64,000 bases of DNA, taken from NCBI GenBank assembly GCA_039519185.1, contig CM076847.1, positions 78,529,100-78,593,099 on the forward strand, given 5' to 3'. This document shows, piece after piece, positions 34,896 to 46,461 of the stretch; positions within the stretch are counted from its first letter, which is position 1, and each line of letters begins with the position of its first letter. Both the position numbers and the translations under genes were made by a program. A model generated the notes under the pieces. That model had not been told where the DNA came from and did no database searches. It saw nothing but the letters and a program-made list of their open reading frames with translations. The stretch is from Astragalus membranaceus. Its lineage: Eukaryota > Streptophyta > Magnoliopsida > Fabales > Fabaceae.

Positions 34896-36669
34896 CAGTG
34901 GCGGACCCAGCTACAAGTGAGGGGGTTCAGTTGACACCCTTGGAAAAAAAATCTGCTTACCACCCTATAGAAATTTTTTTTGACACGCCTGAATATTTTA
35001 AATTGCACCAATAACCCAAATTTTGCACCTATTTGCACCAAATACCCAAAATTCACTTACCCAAACACACACTCTCTCGCAAAAGGCAAAATACGCACGC
35101 AGTGGCAACAAAAACGCACAACACGTGAACCCTATTTTGTTTATAATTTCTGATTTGAATTCTGATTTTGATTGAATTTGGTTGAACCCTATTTTGTCTG
35201 TCTCTCACGCCACTGAATTTGATTGAATTCTGATTTGGTTGAAACTTGAAAGTCTGATTGCAGTGAACCCTATTTTGTTTATAATTTCTGATTGAATTTC
35301 TGAATTTGAGAACCCTATTTTGTTTCTAGTTTCTGAACCCTAAATTGAATTTCTGATTTGTTTGTAATTCTAATTAGTATTAATATTGTGTTTGAACAAG
35401 GTAATCAAATGGATAAATTTTTAGTAAAGAGACCAAGGTCGTCAATTGATGAATGTGGATCAAGCTCACAACAACAACAACAACAAGAGTCGTGTGTTGA
35501 AGTTAATTTAGATAAGTTGCCATCGGATCCTGGATTGCGAGGAAAAATTGCTACATATCATCCTAACGATCAAGATAAGATACGGAGAGCGTATTTGCAA
35601 AAAGGGCCATGTCAACCTAAGAATCACAACTTTCCACAAAGAATTATTGGAGGCGCAAAGAGAAGATTTTCTCCGGCATGGTTCACTGAATTTGGAAATT
35701 GGTTAGAGTACAACATTGAAAAAGATGCTGCATATTGTTTGTATTGGCTATTTCAAATGAATTGTCACAAGCATTACAAAGGAAAGATCAAGACATTCTG
35801 AATGCTATGAACTTGGTTAATATCACAAAGGACGGGTTTGAAACACTCAGAAATGATGGATGGGACTTTTTATTGCAAGAAGTAGTTTCATTTTGCAATA
35901 AGAATTCTATTACTGTTCCTGCTATGAAAGATTTGTTTGTTAAGGGGCTGTCAGTACGTAATCCAAGAGGCATTATAGCAGAGCATCATTATCGTGTTGA
36001 ATTATTTTATAATGTGATAGACATGCAGCTTCAGGAACTTAATGACCGTTTTGGTAAGATTAATACTCAATTGCTCCTTTGTTTGGCTTCTTTGGATCCA
36101 TCTAAATTGTTCTCTGCTTTTGATAAGGCAAAGTTGTTGGAATTTGCAAGTTTTTATCCAGATGAGTTCTCTCCATTTAAGTTAGCGGTGCTTAATGATC
36201 AACTAGACTGTTACATCGTCGATATGCGTAGGAATGTTCAATTTTCTTCTTTGAAAGGACTCCAACAACTTTCAGAGACGTTGGTTGAAAATGGAAGACA
36301 TAATGTGTATCCAGAGGTTTATCTTCTTTTGAAGCTGGCACTAGTTTTGCCTATTGCAACATCAACTGTAGAAAGAGCTTTCTCTGCTATGAATATTGTG
36401 AAGAATAGGTTGCGTAACCAGATGGGGGATACATGGATGAACGACTTTCTGGTGACATACATTGAGAGTGATGTATTCAATAAAATTGACTCTGAGCTTA
36501 TTATTCTACGATTTCAGAATATGAAATCACGTAGAGGACAATTATGAAGTGTATAATTTATTTATTTATTTATTTAAATATATTATAGTTGTTTTTAATT
36601 ATATTTTTAGTAAATAGTGTATTTAAAAATTTTGACATCCCTGACCCCGGGGTCCTGGGTCCGCCACTG
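34896..36669 (+). mobile_element. Internally deleted hAT transposon, 1.8 kb
   Basis: The ends CAGTGGCGGACCCAG and CTGGGTCCGCCACTG are perfect 15-bp inverted repeats. The 8-bp duplication ATTTCTAC lies at 34888-34895 and 36670-36677. It carries a shortened transposase gene and is inserted in the integrase region of copia copy 3. Confidence 0.95.
35409..36547 (+). pseudogene. hAT transposase with central deletion (zinc finger MYM-type 1-like)
   Basis: The first frame (35409-35801) begins MDKFLVKRPRSS, has a Gln run, then LPSDPGLRGKIATYHPND and the TTF-type zinc-finger start (RRFSPAWF ... EKDAAYCLY). At about 35735-35745 the reading continues in another frame (AISNELSQALQRKDQDI) to 36547. It ends with the hAT C-terminal dimerisation motif (LPIATSTVERAFSAMNIVKN). 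Compared with family members of about 700-800 aa, most of the DDE-containing core between the zinc finger and this part is missing, so catalysis is lost. The switch within TATTGTTTGTATTGG looks like a deletion joint. Confidence 0.88.
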
Positions 36670-36955
36670 ATTTCTACTGCTGCATACATTCTGAACCGAT
36701 GTCCAACTAAGAGATTGAAGGAAGTGGTTTCTATAGAGAAGTGAACTGGTAAGAAACAAAGTGTGAGTCATCTCAAAGTGTTTGGAGCACTTTGCTTCAA
36801 GCACGTGCCAGATGCCAATAGAAGAAAATTGGATGACAAGAGCAAGGCTATGATACTTGTAGGGTATCACTCAACTGGTGGATATAAACTCTACTACTTT
36901 GTGACTCAGAAGGTGGAGATAAGCAGGGATGTCTTGGTGAAAGAGACAAAATCAT

Positions 36956-37971
36956 GACTGACAGTGCTAACGTGGATGTTGATGTGGCTAAAGGGTGATG
37001 ATGTGGCAAATCCACCTAGGATTTTAATTAAAAATTAATTTTTATTCAAAACTAAAAAACCCAAAATACCCTTATCTTACTATTATTATCTTCTACCCCC
37101 AAAACTTTTATCCCTCTTCTCATCTTCCCGAATCCCCCTCTCAGCCCTGCACTCGCCCTTCTCATTCATCTTCTTCATCACACCCCCTTTCACACAAATG
37201 GATCCTTGAATCCAAACCACAAATCGGTGTCACAATATGCATATAATATGCATCCAGTGCATCTCCTTCACTTTAATCAGTGTAAGAGCTTTTAATCAAC
37301 ACGCCATGAGAGAAATTGGATTTGCAAATTTCTGAATCACACTTTGAAACCACCGGCCAATGAGAATACAAACGGGGGAGATCAGATCTAGCAAAACTCA
37401 AAAGATAAACCTTAAATTGATATGGAAACTATACCTGCACTCTAGTAATCATATCAATCCCAATCATTGAGAACAGATTGAACGAATTCAACACTTGAAT
37501 GCGGTAGCAGAATTAGGGCGTGGGTCACCAATAGGGTTCCAACGAAGTTTCAATTTGTAAAACTCATCCAGAACTGTGAAACGTAAACGCCAGAGGCGCT
37601 GGAACCTATGTAGACGAAGCTGCAGAATCAAGCATGCGAATTGCTGGTTTGATTCGAAGGATAGAAGAAGACGCCCCCGCCAAACCGAAAACAGATGGAG
37701 AAATGATGATGTGTTTTTTCATTTTTAATAAAATATTATTTTTAAATAAAAAATCCAAGTTGGAATAACATGTCATTTCTTTTATAAGCCACTTAAGCAT
37801 GGTAACACCCACGTAAGCTTTTTTGTAATGGAGTTAAACAGAAAATACAAAAAGGGTAACGGTGCAACATTTTTAAAAGATAAGGGACCTAATTGTTACA
37901 AAAAAAAAGTTAAGGGACCTATTCGTTACCTGAAAATAAGTTAAGGGACCCCGAGACATATTTTGCCTTTT
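36956..37971. other. Transposon-derived segment of unclear class
   Basis: The right part (37850-37965) repeats TTAAGGGACCT and ends in AAGGGACCCCGAGACATATTTTGCC, close to the end motif of the foldback element at 49054-49506 (AAGGGACCCCGGGAGCACTTTAGCC). No matching left end is seen, so it may be the right half of a related MULE-like element. The middle has CT-rich leader-like DNA (37080-37200) and no recognisable protein. Confidence 0.4.
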
Positions 37972-38100
37972 AAAAAAGTCCACCAATGGACATTTACCAT
38001 TTTTAGTAAGTTCTAATAAAATATTAATCTTATTTTCTATTTTTTATTCAAAAGTTCATTTTTTACGAAAAATTGTAAAAGTCCATCGGTGAACTTTTTT
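37972..38100. mobile_element. Short MITE-like inverted-repeat element, 129 bp
   Basis: AAAAAAGTCCACCAATGGAC at the left and GTCCATCGGTGAACTTTTTT at the right are inverted repeats matching at 18 of 20 positions. The interior is AT-rich. The target duplication is unclear. It directly abuts the 5'-truncated LINE. Confidence 0.55.
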
Positions 38101-38104
38101 GGAG

Positions 38105-41100
38105 GTCCATATCACGGGCCATATATAGATACGAGTAAGGCTTATGATAGGGTGGACAGGGGCTATCTAGAAGCTATTATGTCAAAGATGGGGTTTCATA
38201 AGAAATGGGTGGGTTGGATGATGTTATGTGTGAAGACAGTTCAATACTCCGTTGTTGTTAATGGAGAGGTTGTTGGTCCTATTTTTCCTGGGAGAGGTCT
38301 CCGTCAAGGGGACCCTCTTTCTCCTTACATGTTTACTTTATGTGCAAAAGGTTTAAGCTCTTTGATCCATAATGCAATTTCTCGGGGAGATATCCATGGT
38401 GCAACAATCAGTAGAAATGCTCTCACTGTCTCGCATTTGTTGTTTGTAGATGATTTCATGTTGTTGTTTAGAGCAAACCAGGCTGAATCTCAAAAAATGA
38501 AAGATATTTTGGTGACATATGAAAGAGCTTTAGGACAATCTATCAACTACAACGAGTCTGAAATTTTTTCAGCAAGAATACTCATCCTGACAATACAGTA
38601 GCGGTATCCAATATTCTTGGTGTGCGTGCAGCTTTAGGCACAGGTAAATACTTGAGGATACCGTCCATGATAGGAAGGAGTAAGAAAAGCACTTTTAAAT
38701 ACATCCGAGACAAGGTGTGGAAGAAACTGAATTCTTGGAGTGGGATGTCATTATCAAAAGCAGGGAGGGAGGTTCTTATTAAAGCAGTTATTCAAACAAT
38801 CCCTATTTATGCTATGAGTATTTTTCAAATTCCAGAAACTCTTGTTGATGAGCTAGAAAGGATGATGAATTTTTTTGGTGGGGTTCCAAAGGTAATGATG
38901 CTAGAGGAATTCACTGGATGTCTTGGGACAAATTGTCAATGCACAAGGATAGTGGAGGTATGGGTTTTAAAAGTCTATATGCTTGCAAAACAAGGTTGGA
39001 ATTTAATTACCAAACCAAATGCCATGATCTCTAGAATTTTCAAAGCTAGATATTTTCTAAGAGGGGATATTTTGGAGGCCAGTGTTGGTCATAATCCAAG
39101 TTTTTTGTAGCGAAGCATTTGCAAAGCTAGGGTCATTTTGAATGAAGGGTACAAATGGTCGGTGGGAGATGGCATATTAGACTCTGGGATGAACCTTGGT
39201 TAAAAGGTGGAGGTAAACTTGTTGACAAATTTTTACTACGCCAAAATGTAAACTTGACAGTTGCAAATATCATGTCCCAAAACCATAGAATCTGGGATGA
39301 AAGGAAAATCTTCTCCATTCTCAATCCTATGCAGACCGATATGGTAAGGAAAAATCCTTTGTTGCCAACCGTGTGACTCATGACAAGATCATTTGGGGAG
39401 CCACTACAAATGTTAAATCGGGCTATCACATTTGTCTCAATAAGCTGGTTGATACAAGCCACTTTAAAGAAGAAGGGGATTGGCACATCATATTTAGGGG
39501 TGTGCATGGTGCAAGAACTGCCCCAAACTGAACCACATATGCAATCTGGTTCGGTTCGAAAAACCATTTCAGTAAAAAAATCGGTTTTCCATCAAACCGG
39601 TTAGGTTCGGTTTAGAACCGGTTCTAAACCGGTTTCCTTTATACGAACCGGTTTTTGTACTCAAATTGGTTTTAAACCGGTTTTTTGCTCGAACCAGTTT
39701 TTGACAGAATTGCAGAAACGCTGTTTTTTAGAACAAAACCATTACCAATTGTATAAAAAACTGGTTTTATCACTTCACAATGTTATTTCCTTTAATAATA
39801 AAAAAGCATGTCGCATAAATAAAGAAAGTATGAACACCTATATTACAATCCATAACTAGTTTAGTAAGTTCTGAACTCATCATGATTGCACTAAACTTAA
39901 ACAGTTAAGCTACTACTTATATAAACGGATCGTAATACTTAATAATGTTATTCATCTAGATATATACATAGATATTATATATTATTTAATAACGTTTGTG
40001 AGATGAAGAAAAACAAATCAAACAGTAAATTAAAACCAATGGCAAAGCTTGTAATGCTTTTTATTTAATTGTTGATGATTCTTGGCTTAGTGTATCAGCT
40101 AGATGGAAATAAAAGCATTCCCAGCTTTCCATTTCGTTTTAGTTTTCTGTTTGAATTTCTTTTTATGATTCAAAATATCAGCCGGTGTTTATATGCTTTT
40201 TGTAACCCCAGCTACTATATGAATAATTGTTATTTCCTTCATCACTTTGTATCAGTAAAACTGCACACCTCTCACTTCTCTGAAGTTTCAATTATTTGAT
40301 ATTGATCATTTATCTCTGAAGGTTTAAAATGCTCAGCTTGTTTAAAATGCTTCTGTATCCTAATCCTCCATAAGGTTTTTAATTCTTCTTGGAAGATGCT
40401 TTGCAATTTGGGTTAAAAAGTTAAACTGGTTTTTTTCATCAAGTTTGGGTAACTGATCTGTTTTAAAATTCTGGATTGGTTCATAAACCATTTAATTGGG
40501 TTTGGTCTTTTTTGGTGTGGTGTGGTTCAATTTAATGAAATGGTGTGGTTAACCATAATTTTTGCACACCCCTACATCATATGGGGATTACATGTTCCTC
40601 CAAGAGTCAAACACTTTCTATGGAGGGTTTGCAAGAATGTTCTCCCAACACTTTAAAGGCATGAAGTCTATTCTAAATGATCATCAATTTATAAATTTTG
40701 CCATGGTTATGTATGGCATTTGGTATCATAGGAATTTGCGACTTTGGGAGCATAAAGTTAAATCAGTTAATAATATTTTGTCATGTGCACACATGGATTG
40801 GGATGCTTGGTCAAGAATTAATTCTTGCAAAAACAATATTAACTGGTCCAACTCTTCAATTGAGCAACAATCGATTGGGAATTGCACGATTTGGTCTAGA
40901 CCACCTCCAAACTATGTGAAGTGCAATATTGACGCGGGATTTGGAGGTAACGGTGTTGGACTTGGCATCGGCATTTGTGTTAGACGGTCTTCGGAAGAAT
41001 TCCTCATGGCAAAAACTTTATGGCATAATTCCCAATTTAGCGACAAAGAAGGAGAGGCATGTGGTCTTTGGTTTGCTATCAAGTGGCTCACATATTTATA

Positions 41101-41395
41101 TTTTCATAATGTGCTTTTTGAGATGGATTGTAAAATAGTAGTGGATGATGTCGATCAATAAATAAAGAATGCATCAGAATATGAGTCTATTATTCTAGAT
41201 TGTAAAAGGAACTTTTCTAATTTTTCACATCTTAGCAAAGTTGTTTTTTAAAGAGACAAGCAAACATGGTAGCTCATTCTTTAGCAAGGGTAGTCATTGT
41301 TGAGTCTTGTTCTTAATTGTTTTCCTCAATTCCAGATTGTATTACTAACTTTATCATGAATGAAATGCAATAGATATCTTCCGGTTAATATATAT
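38105..41395 (+). pseudogene. 5'-truncated L1-type LINE, interrupted by a hAT element
   Basis: Reverse transcriptase begins mid-domain (IDTSKAYDRVDRGYLEAIM) and includes GLRQGDPLSPYMF and the active-site FVDDFM. A stop/frame change lies at about 38601. The thumb/connection region follows (38622-39110, SLSKAGREVLIKAVIQ). A zf-RVT domain starts at about 39375 and is split by the hAT insertion 39494-40574, resuming with VPPRVKHFLWRVCKN. An RNase H domain (about 40915-41161) keeps NIDAGF, EGEA and EMDCK, the usual acidic residues, and ends at TAA 41159. The 3' end near 41395 is AT/A-rich. ORF1, endonuclease and the start of RT are absent. Decayed and immobile. Confidence 0.88.
39494..40574. mobile_element. 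Non-autonomous hAT-like element, 1.08 kb, in the LINE
   Basis: The ends TTAGGGGTGTGCA and TGCACACCCCTA are inverted repeats, with the 8-bp duplication CATCATAT at 39486-39493 and 40575-40582. Subterminal DNA is full of GGTTCGGTT/AACCGGTTT variants. It is related to 304-986. No transposase. The interior 39700-40440 is AT-rich without a recognised gene. Removing it and one CATCATAT restores continuity of the LINE zf-RVT domain. Confidence 0.85.
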
Positions 41396-42388
41396 ATATA
41401 AAAAAATTTATTTTGCTCTATAAAAAATAAGAGTTGTCTCCGTAAGATAACTTTTCAAATTAAATGTTGAAATTTAACAATAGATAAATAAAATTGAGAA
41501 TAATTTTATATTAATTTGACCTTTTTAACTATGCAATTTGTTAAAATTTAAATATTTTAAGTTTTTTTTTAATGAAATTATGTATTTTGTAAAAAATTAA
41601 AAAAAAATTGAAAAAATATCATAGGGCCACTAAAAAAAATTTTTAGATCCGTCACCGGATAGTAATGCCTTTTTGAAATTTTGTTACATTTACTCGTGAA
41701 AAGTAGTTTGAAAAACCTCTTGAATGTATTTCAAAAACAAAACTAATTGTATTTCCACAATTTTCCTTCTAAAATGTTTGGGGGTAAAGGGTGTCAAATA
41801 GTGGCTTCTATTTTTGTTACAAAAATTTTAGGGTGAATAAATGATACTAAGTTCAAGATAGAGAAAACCATTGAGCTCTTTGCGTACTTACCGGCGAAAG
41901 TACATAGTGACTTCTAATATAAAACTCTAATAAAATAATCAAATCATGTGCAAATGACTGCTTTACACTCATCAAACGATTTGCCTAGCTTGAGAAATCA
42001 AAATGTAAAACCAAACATATCTTTGTACCTACAAAGTTATGGTACAAATTTCTCATGTTGTATAGCTTCCCTTCAATTTAATGCCGTGGGAAACCAAACA
42101 TTGCATGTAAAATTTAGTGCTTTATTTAGTTTCTTGGTAGATGATGTGCAAAATCCACCCCTTACATATACTACCATACAACATACCATCTATTTGGCTT
42201 CCACAAAATGTAATTTTAAGAATACAATCCACTGACAAGACTATGGACAGTATATCAAATTGATCAATCACCCAGGTGTAAATGGTCACCCTCACTAAAC
42301 TAGGTAGGCTAAATTAAATTACATCTCAAGAGTACAAGGAAAAACCGGGGTAGGGGGAGCTTCTATTGGACATCCAAATAAAAGTACC
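41396..42388. other. Intergenic, 3' flank of the TLDc gene
   Basis: AT-rich. No gene recognised. It presumably contains the 3' UTR of the minus-strand TLDc gene just left of 42389. Confidence 0.4.
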
Positions 42389-45300
42389 TTAACCTTGTAT
42401 AGCATGTGTAAAACCCCACAACTGCACATGAAACAAATATGGTGAATAAGTCATAAATTATACTATCAAATCATAATTTTAAAAAAGCAATGTTAGAACA
42501 ATATGTAGAACAAAATCAATGCATGGTATATAATGAGCTAAGGGTATTGCTATCGCGGTGTATATGGAGTCTATATAATGAGAGTAAGTAGATTACCTCA
42601 ACGTTCTTCAATTCAAACTCTGGACTATGAGCTAGACATAAGTTTCCAAAAGTGTCACAGGGTCCACTAGTTCCTGTTAACCTTTTCAACCAAGAGGATG
42701 ATTTCACAAACAGATCCCCCGCTAGTACAATATAATGAAAGAAACTAAGTAGCACAATTGAAATACTTACAAATCACCATCCAAGCATAAAGCAAAATTG
42801 CCCCCACCACCAAGTCCAAGTAAATCACCCAAACACATGTAGTAGTACCGGTTGGCACCTGCACATAAATTTATAATGTCGCAAGTTGAAAGAAATCAAC
42901 AATGCTCACAGGCAAATGGTAAATCGACATGCTCACAGGCAAATGCCTTTCATTTTTTCAAAGAAACAACTGAAGATACTACAATACAATAATTCCAGAC
43001 CATTATCAAATGTTAGTTGAACTAGAAGAGGACAAGCAAAAGGCAATGATTAGCTATTCCATCCATAAATTTTGAGAGGCATGATAGCTCTCATCTATAT
43101 TGCTTTATTCTTATGGCAAGTTTACATGCTTCTAAATCAAACAAATCCAGGTCCTAGATACCTGAAAAACTGAAATTGAAAATAAAATATTTGACCCTAG
43201 AAACATGTAACGTCACTCTAGCTTTATATGTACTGGTCCACTTATTCAGACAATGCAACAATTTCCCAAATTTTCCTTAGTTCCAAATCTTCCTACAAAA
43301 ACATATGCATCTACACAATGAGAACGAACCCCTTACCAGTAGGTCGAAAAAGCCTTGGCTGGCCATACACAGTTGTAAAGACAAAAGTTTGATTTGTCCC
43401 CTATCACCACATTAGAGAAAATGAAATCATACTCCAAGATGAAGAAGTTCCTTCATAAAGCATTATCCATGAAGAAAGGTAGCTAACGTACTTGATATTT
43501 TCGCTTTGCTGTAGGTTTCAAGGGGCAATCAAGCATCCCACCAAATATAGCACCTTGCATATCTCCAACAATCTATCAGTTTTACAAAATGATAATTAAT
43601 CCATTGTCAACAAAATAATTACACCGTGCATTACAACCTTACCATAATAAGAGGGGATATGCATTTTAGTTCAGAAAGGTAGACATACCAGCAAACTAGG
43701 ACCAGAAAGTTCAGCACTCTTGCGAATAAGCGTACGAAGTGATATTCCATGTTTCAACGTACTGCCCTTAATTTAAAGAAAAATATTGGATCAATACTTC
43801 AACACAATAGTGTAATACCGTTCAATGCATCAACTTAAAAAACTAGAGAGCAAAGTTACCTATAAAGTAAGACCCATCGACATCCTTTTACTATATTAGG
43901 TAGGCATGATTCGAAAAATTCATACAACTCAGGAGATATAAAAGTAGAGTCATCGGTAAGATTGAGTGGAGACTTCTTTGGAGCATTTGGAGTTTTCTGA
44001 CCATTTGCTTCTTCAAAAACATCAGAACTGCTGCTACTCCTTTTAGAGGTTTCGTCCTCATTATTAATTTCATCTTTCAATAAATCCATGTTGCTACATG
44101 TGGGATTACAATCAACATAATTATCCGAAGGAATATCCTGATACTCAAAATTCTCATAATTATATCCAGAAGAGGATTGGCTTTCTTTAAGATCATTTTC
44201 ATGTTTGCTTGTCTTTGATCCATTAGAGTTGATTGAAGGGATAATGTAAGACAAATATGAAGTCAAAGGTTTGCCCTCTTCAGAATAGGGTTTAGCCTGC
44301 ACAAATAAAAATATCATATCGAAGTTACATTAAATAAAAAGTAAAAGAAAGAAAGGTGAAAGTGCTTATTTTTCCACTTAGAATACGTAGAACTAATTAT
44401 AACACAAGGTATGCAGGACCTCTGAATGGCCTTTTTTGCACTTAGTTCTTATTGACTTAAGTTAAATCATAGATGTAATATGAGAGATAATCATTTTGTT
44501 TTGTTTTCCCATCCTCTCCCCGTGGATAGAGGTGTGACGACTGATGACTGCAGAAAGTAAAGATATGAGACATTTATGAGGAAAATATAATCTTAAAGCT
44601 GGTTGATGTCCCAACTTTCAAAAGTAATTAAACATGCAAATAAGAAAATCATACTCCAGAAGAAGCTTATTCAGTCTTTCTACCATGATAAGACTGAAAT
44701 TTTTCAGGCCTATAGAAACTATAATACGAATAATACACACACAAGTTTGCACATCAGAAACACACTGCAATAGCAGGGAAGAAAACTAAACTAAACCTAG
44801 TGCAGCCTGAATTCCATCCCGATGCAAAATCTATGCTATTAAAATGTCATGCAAACAAAGTTGCAACAGGTTAACTTTCAATATTCTTCAAAAATGATTA
44901 GTTAAGTATAGTCTGTCATATTCCCTAGGCAATAGGATTAACACATGAAAGAATGATCGAAAACAAACTTTCAATTATAAAACCCCTCACCTTATGTTTG
45001 GATGGAGTATTTTTTTTGTTCGGACCATTGCTGGCTACCCACGGAGTGTCCCAATGCTTTCAACGAAAGACTAATTCCGTTCGTGCTTAGGATCAAATTT
45101 CGCACTGGCAAACACCGAGTTTGTCCACTACGGGAATCGAACCCGAGAGCACCGGGTCGACCCCTCATATCCCACGGTAGATTAAGCCACTGGAAAAACG
45201 GTGTTGGTTGTTTGAATGGAGTATGCTTTGGGGGTGACGTAATTTTCTTGGGGGGGGGGGGGGGGAATTGAAATATTTTAGCTTAAAATTTTGAGGTGAA

Positions 45301-46049
45301 ATATTTCAATTCCCCCCCAAATACTTCATCCAAACATACTCAAGGTCTTTAGTCAATCAAAATTTGCATTTTATCTAATCATGTATCATTAACATCGACA
45401 ACAATGACAACGACAAGGACAAGAACAAGGACAAGGAATGCACCTATAGTAGGAGAACTGAAGTAAAGAATATAGAGTCTGATAGATACAATGAAGTTGA
45501 AATACTTGGCTTGGTTCCATTATCATCCATAACCAAACCCAACGAAATAAAATGGGTGTATAGCTCATAAACCAACCAAATTATGTTCTGTCAAATATCC
45601 CCCAGCACTAGCAGCCAGTCAAAAGGAACATCAAAAGTCATAAAACCAAATTACTATTTACCCATTGAACCGCTGAAGAAATCAAATAACACAATAGCTT
45701 TTTCTTTTGCCTAGTTTAGATCAGTATATTTGATTAAACAACTCAGACCCAAGTTGAAAATTAATGAAACTATTCAACCCTAGATTCAGATTATTGCACG
45801 GATCAGATCTAATCTAACATTAAAAGTATCCATCAAGCTCCTCTTTTTCTTCTTGCATGATTGGGAATAATAAACACAACAAAAAAATAACCAGATGAAG
45901 ATCATGAAAAACAAGAATAAGAGTTAAAAAAGAGAATTTTTTTTGGGGGGAAATAAAATGAAAAAATGTACCTGGGGCGAGGAAGAGTTGGGGGAATTGG
46001 CAAAGAGATAGGAAAGCTTCTGTGTAACTCTGTCTTTGAAAGCATGCAT
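42389..46049 (-). CDS. TLDc-domain protein, eight exons, 312 aa
   Basis: Minus-strand exons: 46049-45972, 44296-43860, 43761-43689, 43572-43492, 43400-43337, 42858-42771, 42681-42597 and 42421-42389. All are GT-AG with phases that agree, and the stop is TAA. It starts MHAFKDRVTQKLSYLF and continues AKPYSEEGKPLTSYLSYIIP, a plant-specific N-terminal pattern. Residues 60-150 are Ser/Asp/Asn-rich and likely disordered. The TLDc domain fills about 150-310: LPNIVKGCRWVLLYS, TLKHGISLRTLIRKS, GPSLLIVGDMQGAIFGGMLD, TNQTFVFTTVYGQPRLFRPT, ANRYYYMCLGDLLGLGGGG, GTSGPCDTFGNLCLAHSPEF, ELKNVELWGFTH. Members are linked to oxidative-stress resistance (OXR1/TLD) and to V-ATPase binding in other eukaryotes; the plant role is unclear. 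Size and exon order fit the family. Intron 1 (1.7 kb) contains a MITE with a SINE. Confidence 0.92.
44993..45339. mobile_element. MITE in TLDc intron 1, interrupted by a SINE
   Basis: TATGTTTGGATGGAGTAT at the left and ATACTTCATCCAAACATA at the right are inverted repeats. The inner arms TTGGGGGG...AATTGAAATATTT and AAATATTTCAATTCCCCCCC also pair. The left arm is split by the SINE at 45011-45208. Without the SINE the element is about 130 bp. The superfamily is not resolved, because the flanking duplication is unclear. Confidence 0.7.
45011..45208 (-). mobile_element. tRNA-derived SINE, 198 bp
   Basis: Flanked by TGTTTGGATGGAGTAT (44995-45010) and TGTTTGAATGGAGTAT (45209-45224), a 16-bp target duplication with one mismatch. 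On the minus strand it has an A-box-like TGGCTTAATCTACCGTGGG and a strong B box GGTTCGATTCC (45128-45138 region), then a short A tail (T run at 45011-45018 on plus). Confidence 0.85.
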
Positions 46050-46289
46050 TTTGAAGAGGAGAGCTATGACCCCATCAAATACAAAAACCAAAGGGTTTGA
46101 TTGGATTGGATGAGAATTAAGAAAAAAAAGGAATGAAGCAAATGGAAGAAGGGAGGGAGAAGGGGGGAGTAGTCGGTGGAGGAAGAAAAGAAGGGAAGTA
46201 AGGGCAATGAAACGAAAAATAGCTACAAACGTAAATGAGGGACAGAGATTTGTTTACGTGTCATGTTTATCGGTTATTTTTTCGGGTTT
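46050..46289 (-). promoter_or_regulatory. Upstream region of the TLDc gene
   Basis: About 240 bp between the TLDc start codon and the next transposon. It is purine-rich on plus (CT-rich on the coding strand, 46140-46200), suggesting 5' UTR and core promoter. No specific box assigned. Confidence 0.35.
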
Positions 46290-46461
46290 TTTCTTCCGTA
46301 TACCCCATTTTACCAAAAATCCCCAAAATACCCCTTATTTTTAAAAAATAAATCCGGTTTTTTTAAAATTCCCGGAAATAACAAATTGTCAATATACAAA
46401 ATACGAGAACAAATACAAAATATACAATACGATCACGATATACAAAATACAAAATATACAA

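Larger units (their letters stand above)
34208..36955 (+). pseudogene. Ty1/copia pol, copy 3, truncated and interrupted
   Basis: Starts at the same protease-region position as copy 2 and carries the same integrase deletion (about 34720). It runs to 34895, is interrupted by the hAT element 34896-36669, and resumes at 36678 after the duplicated ATTTCTAC. It ends at about 36955 in the region corresponding to KETKSW, before the reverse transcriptase. TGA at 36744 is an extra lesion. Confidence 0.88.

Noticed and set aside
42682..42755. Extension of TLDc exon 7 upstream (GDLFVKSSSWLKRL)
   Set aside because: It is open in frame, but an internal AAAAG acceptor at 42682 gives the in-phase DLLTGTSGPC seen in the family, so the extension is intron.
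45120..45200. tRNA gene suggested by GGTTCGATTCC
   Set aside because: No cloverleaf with acceptor and anticodon stems could be drawn, and flanking duplication plus A tail identify a SINE.
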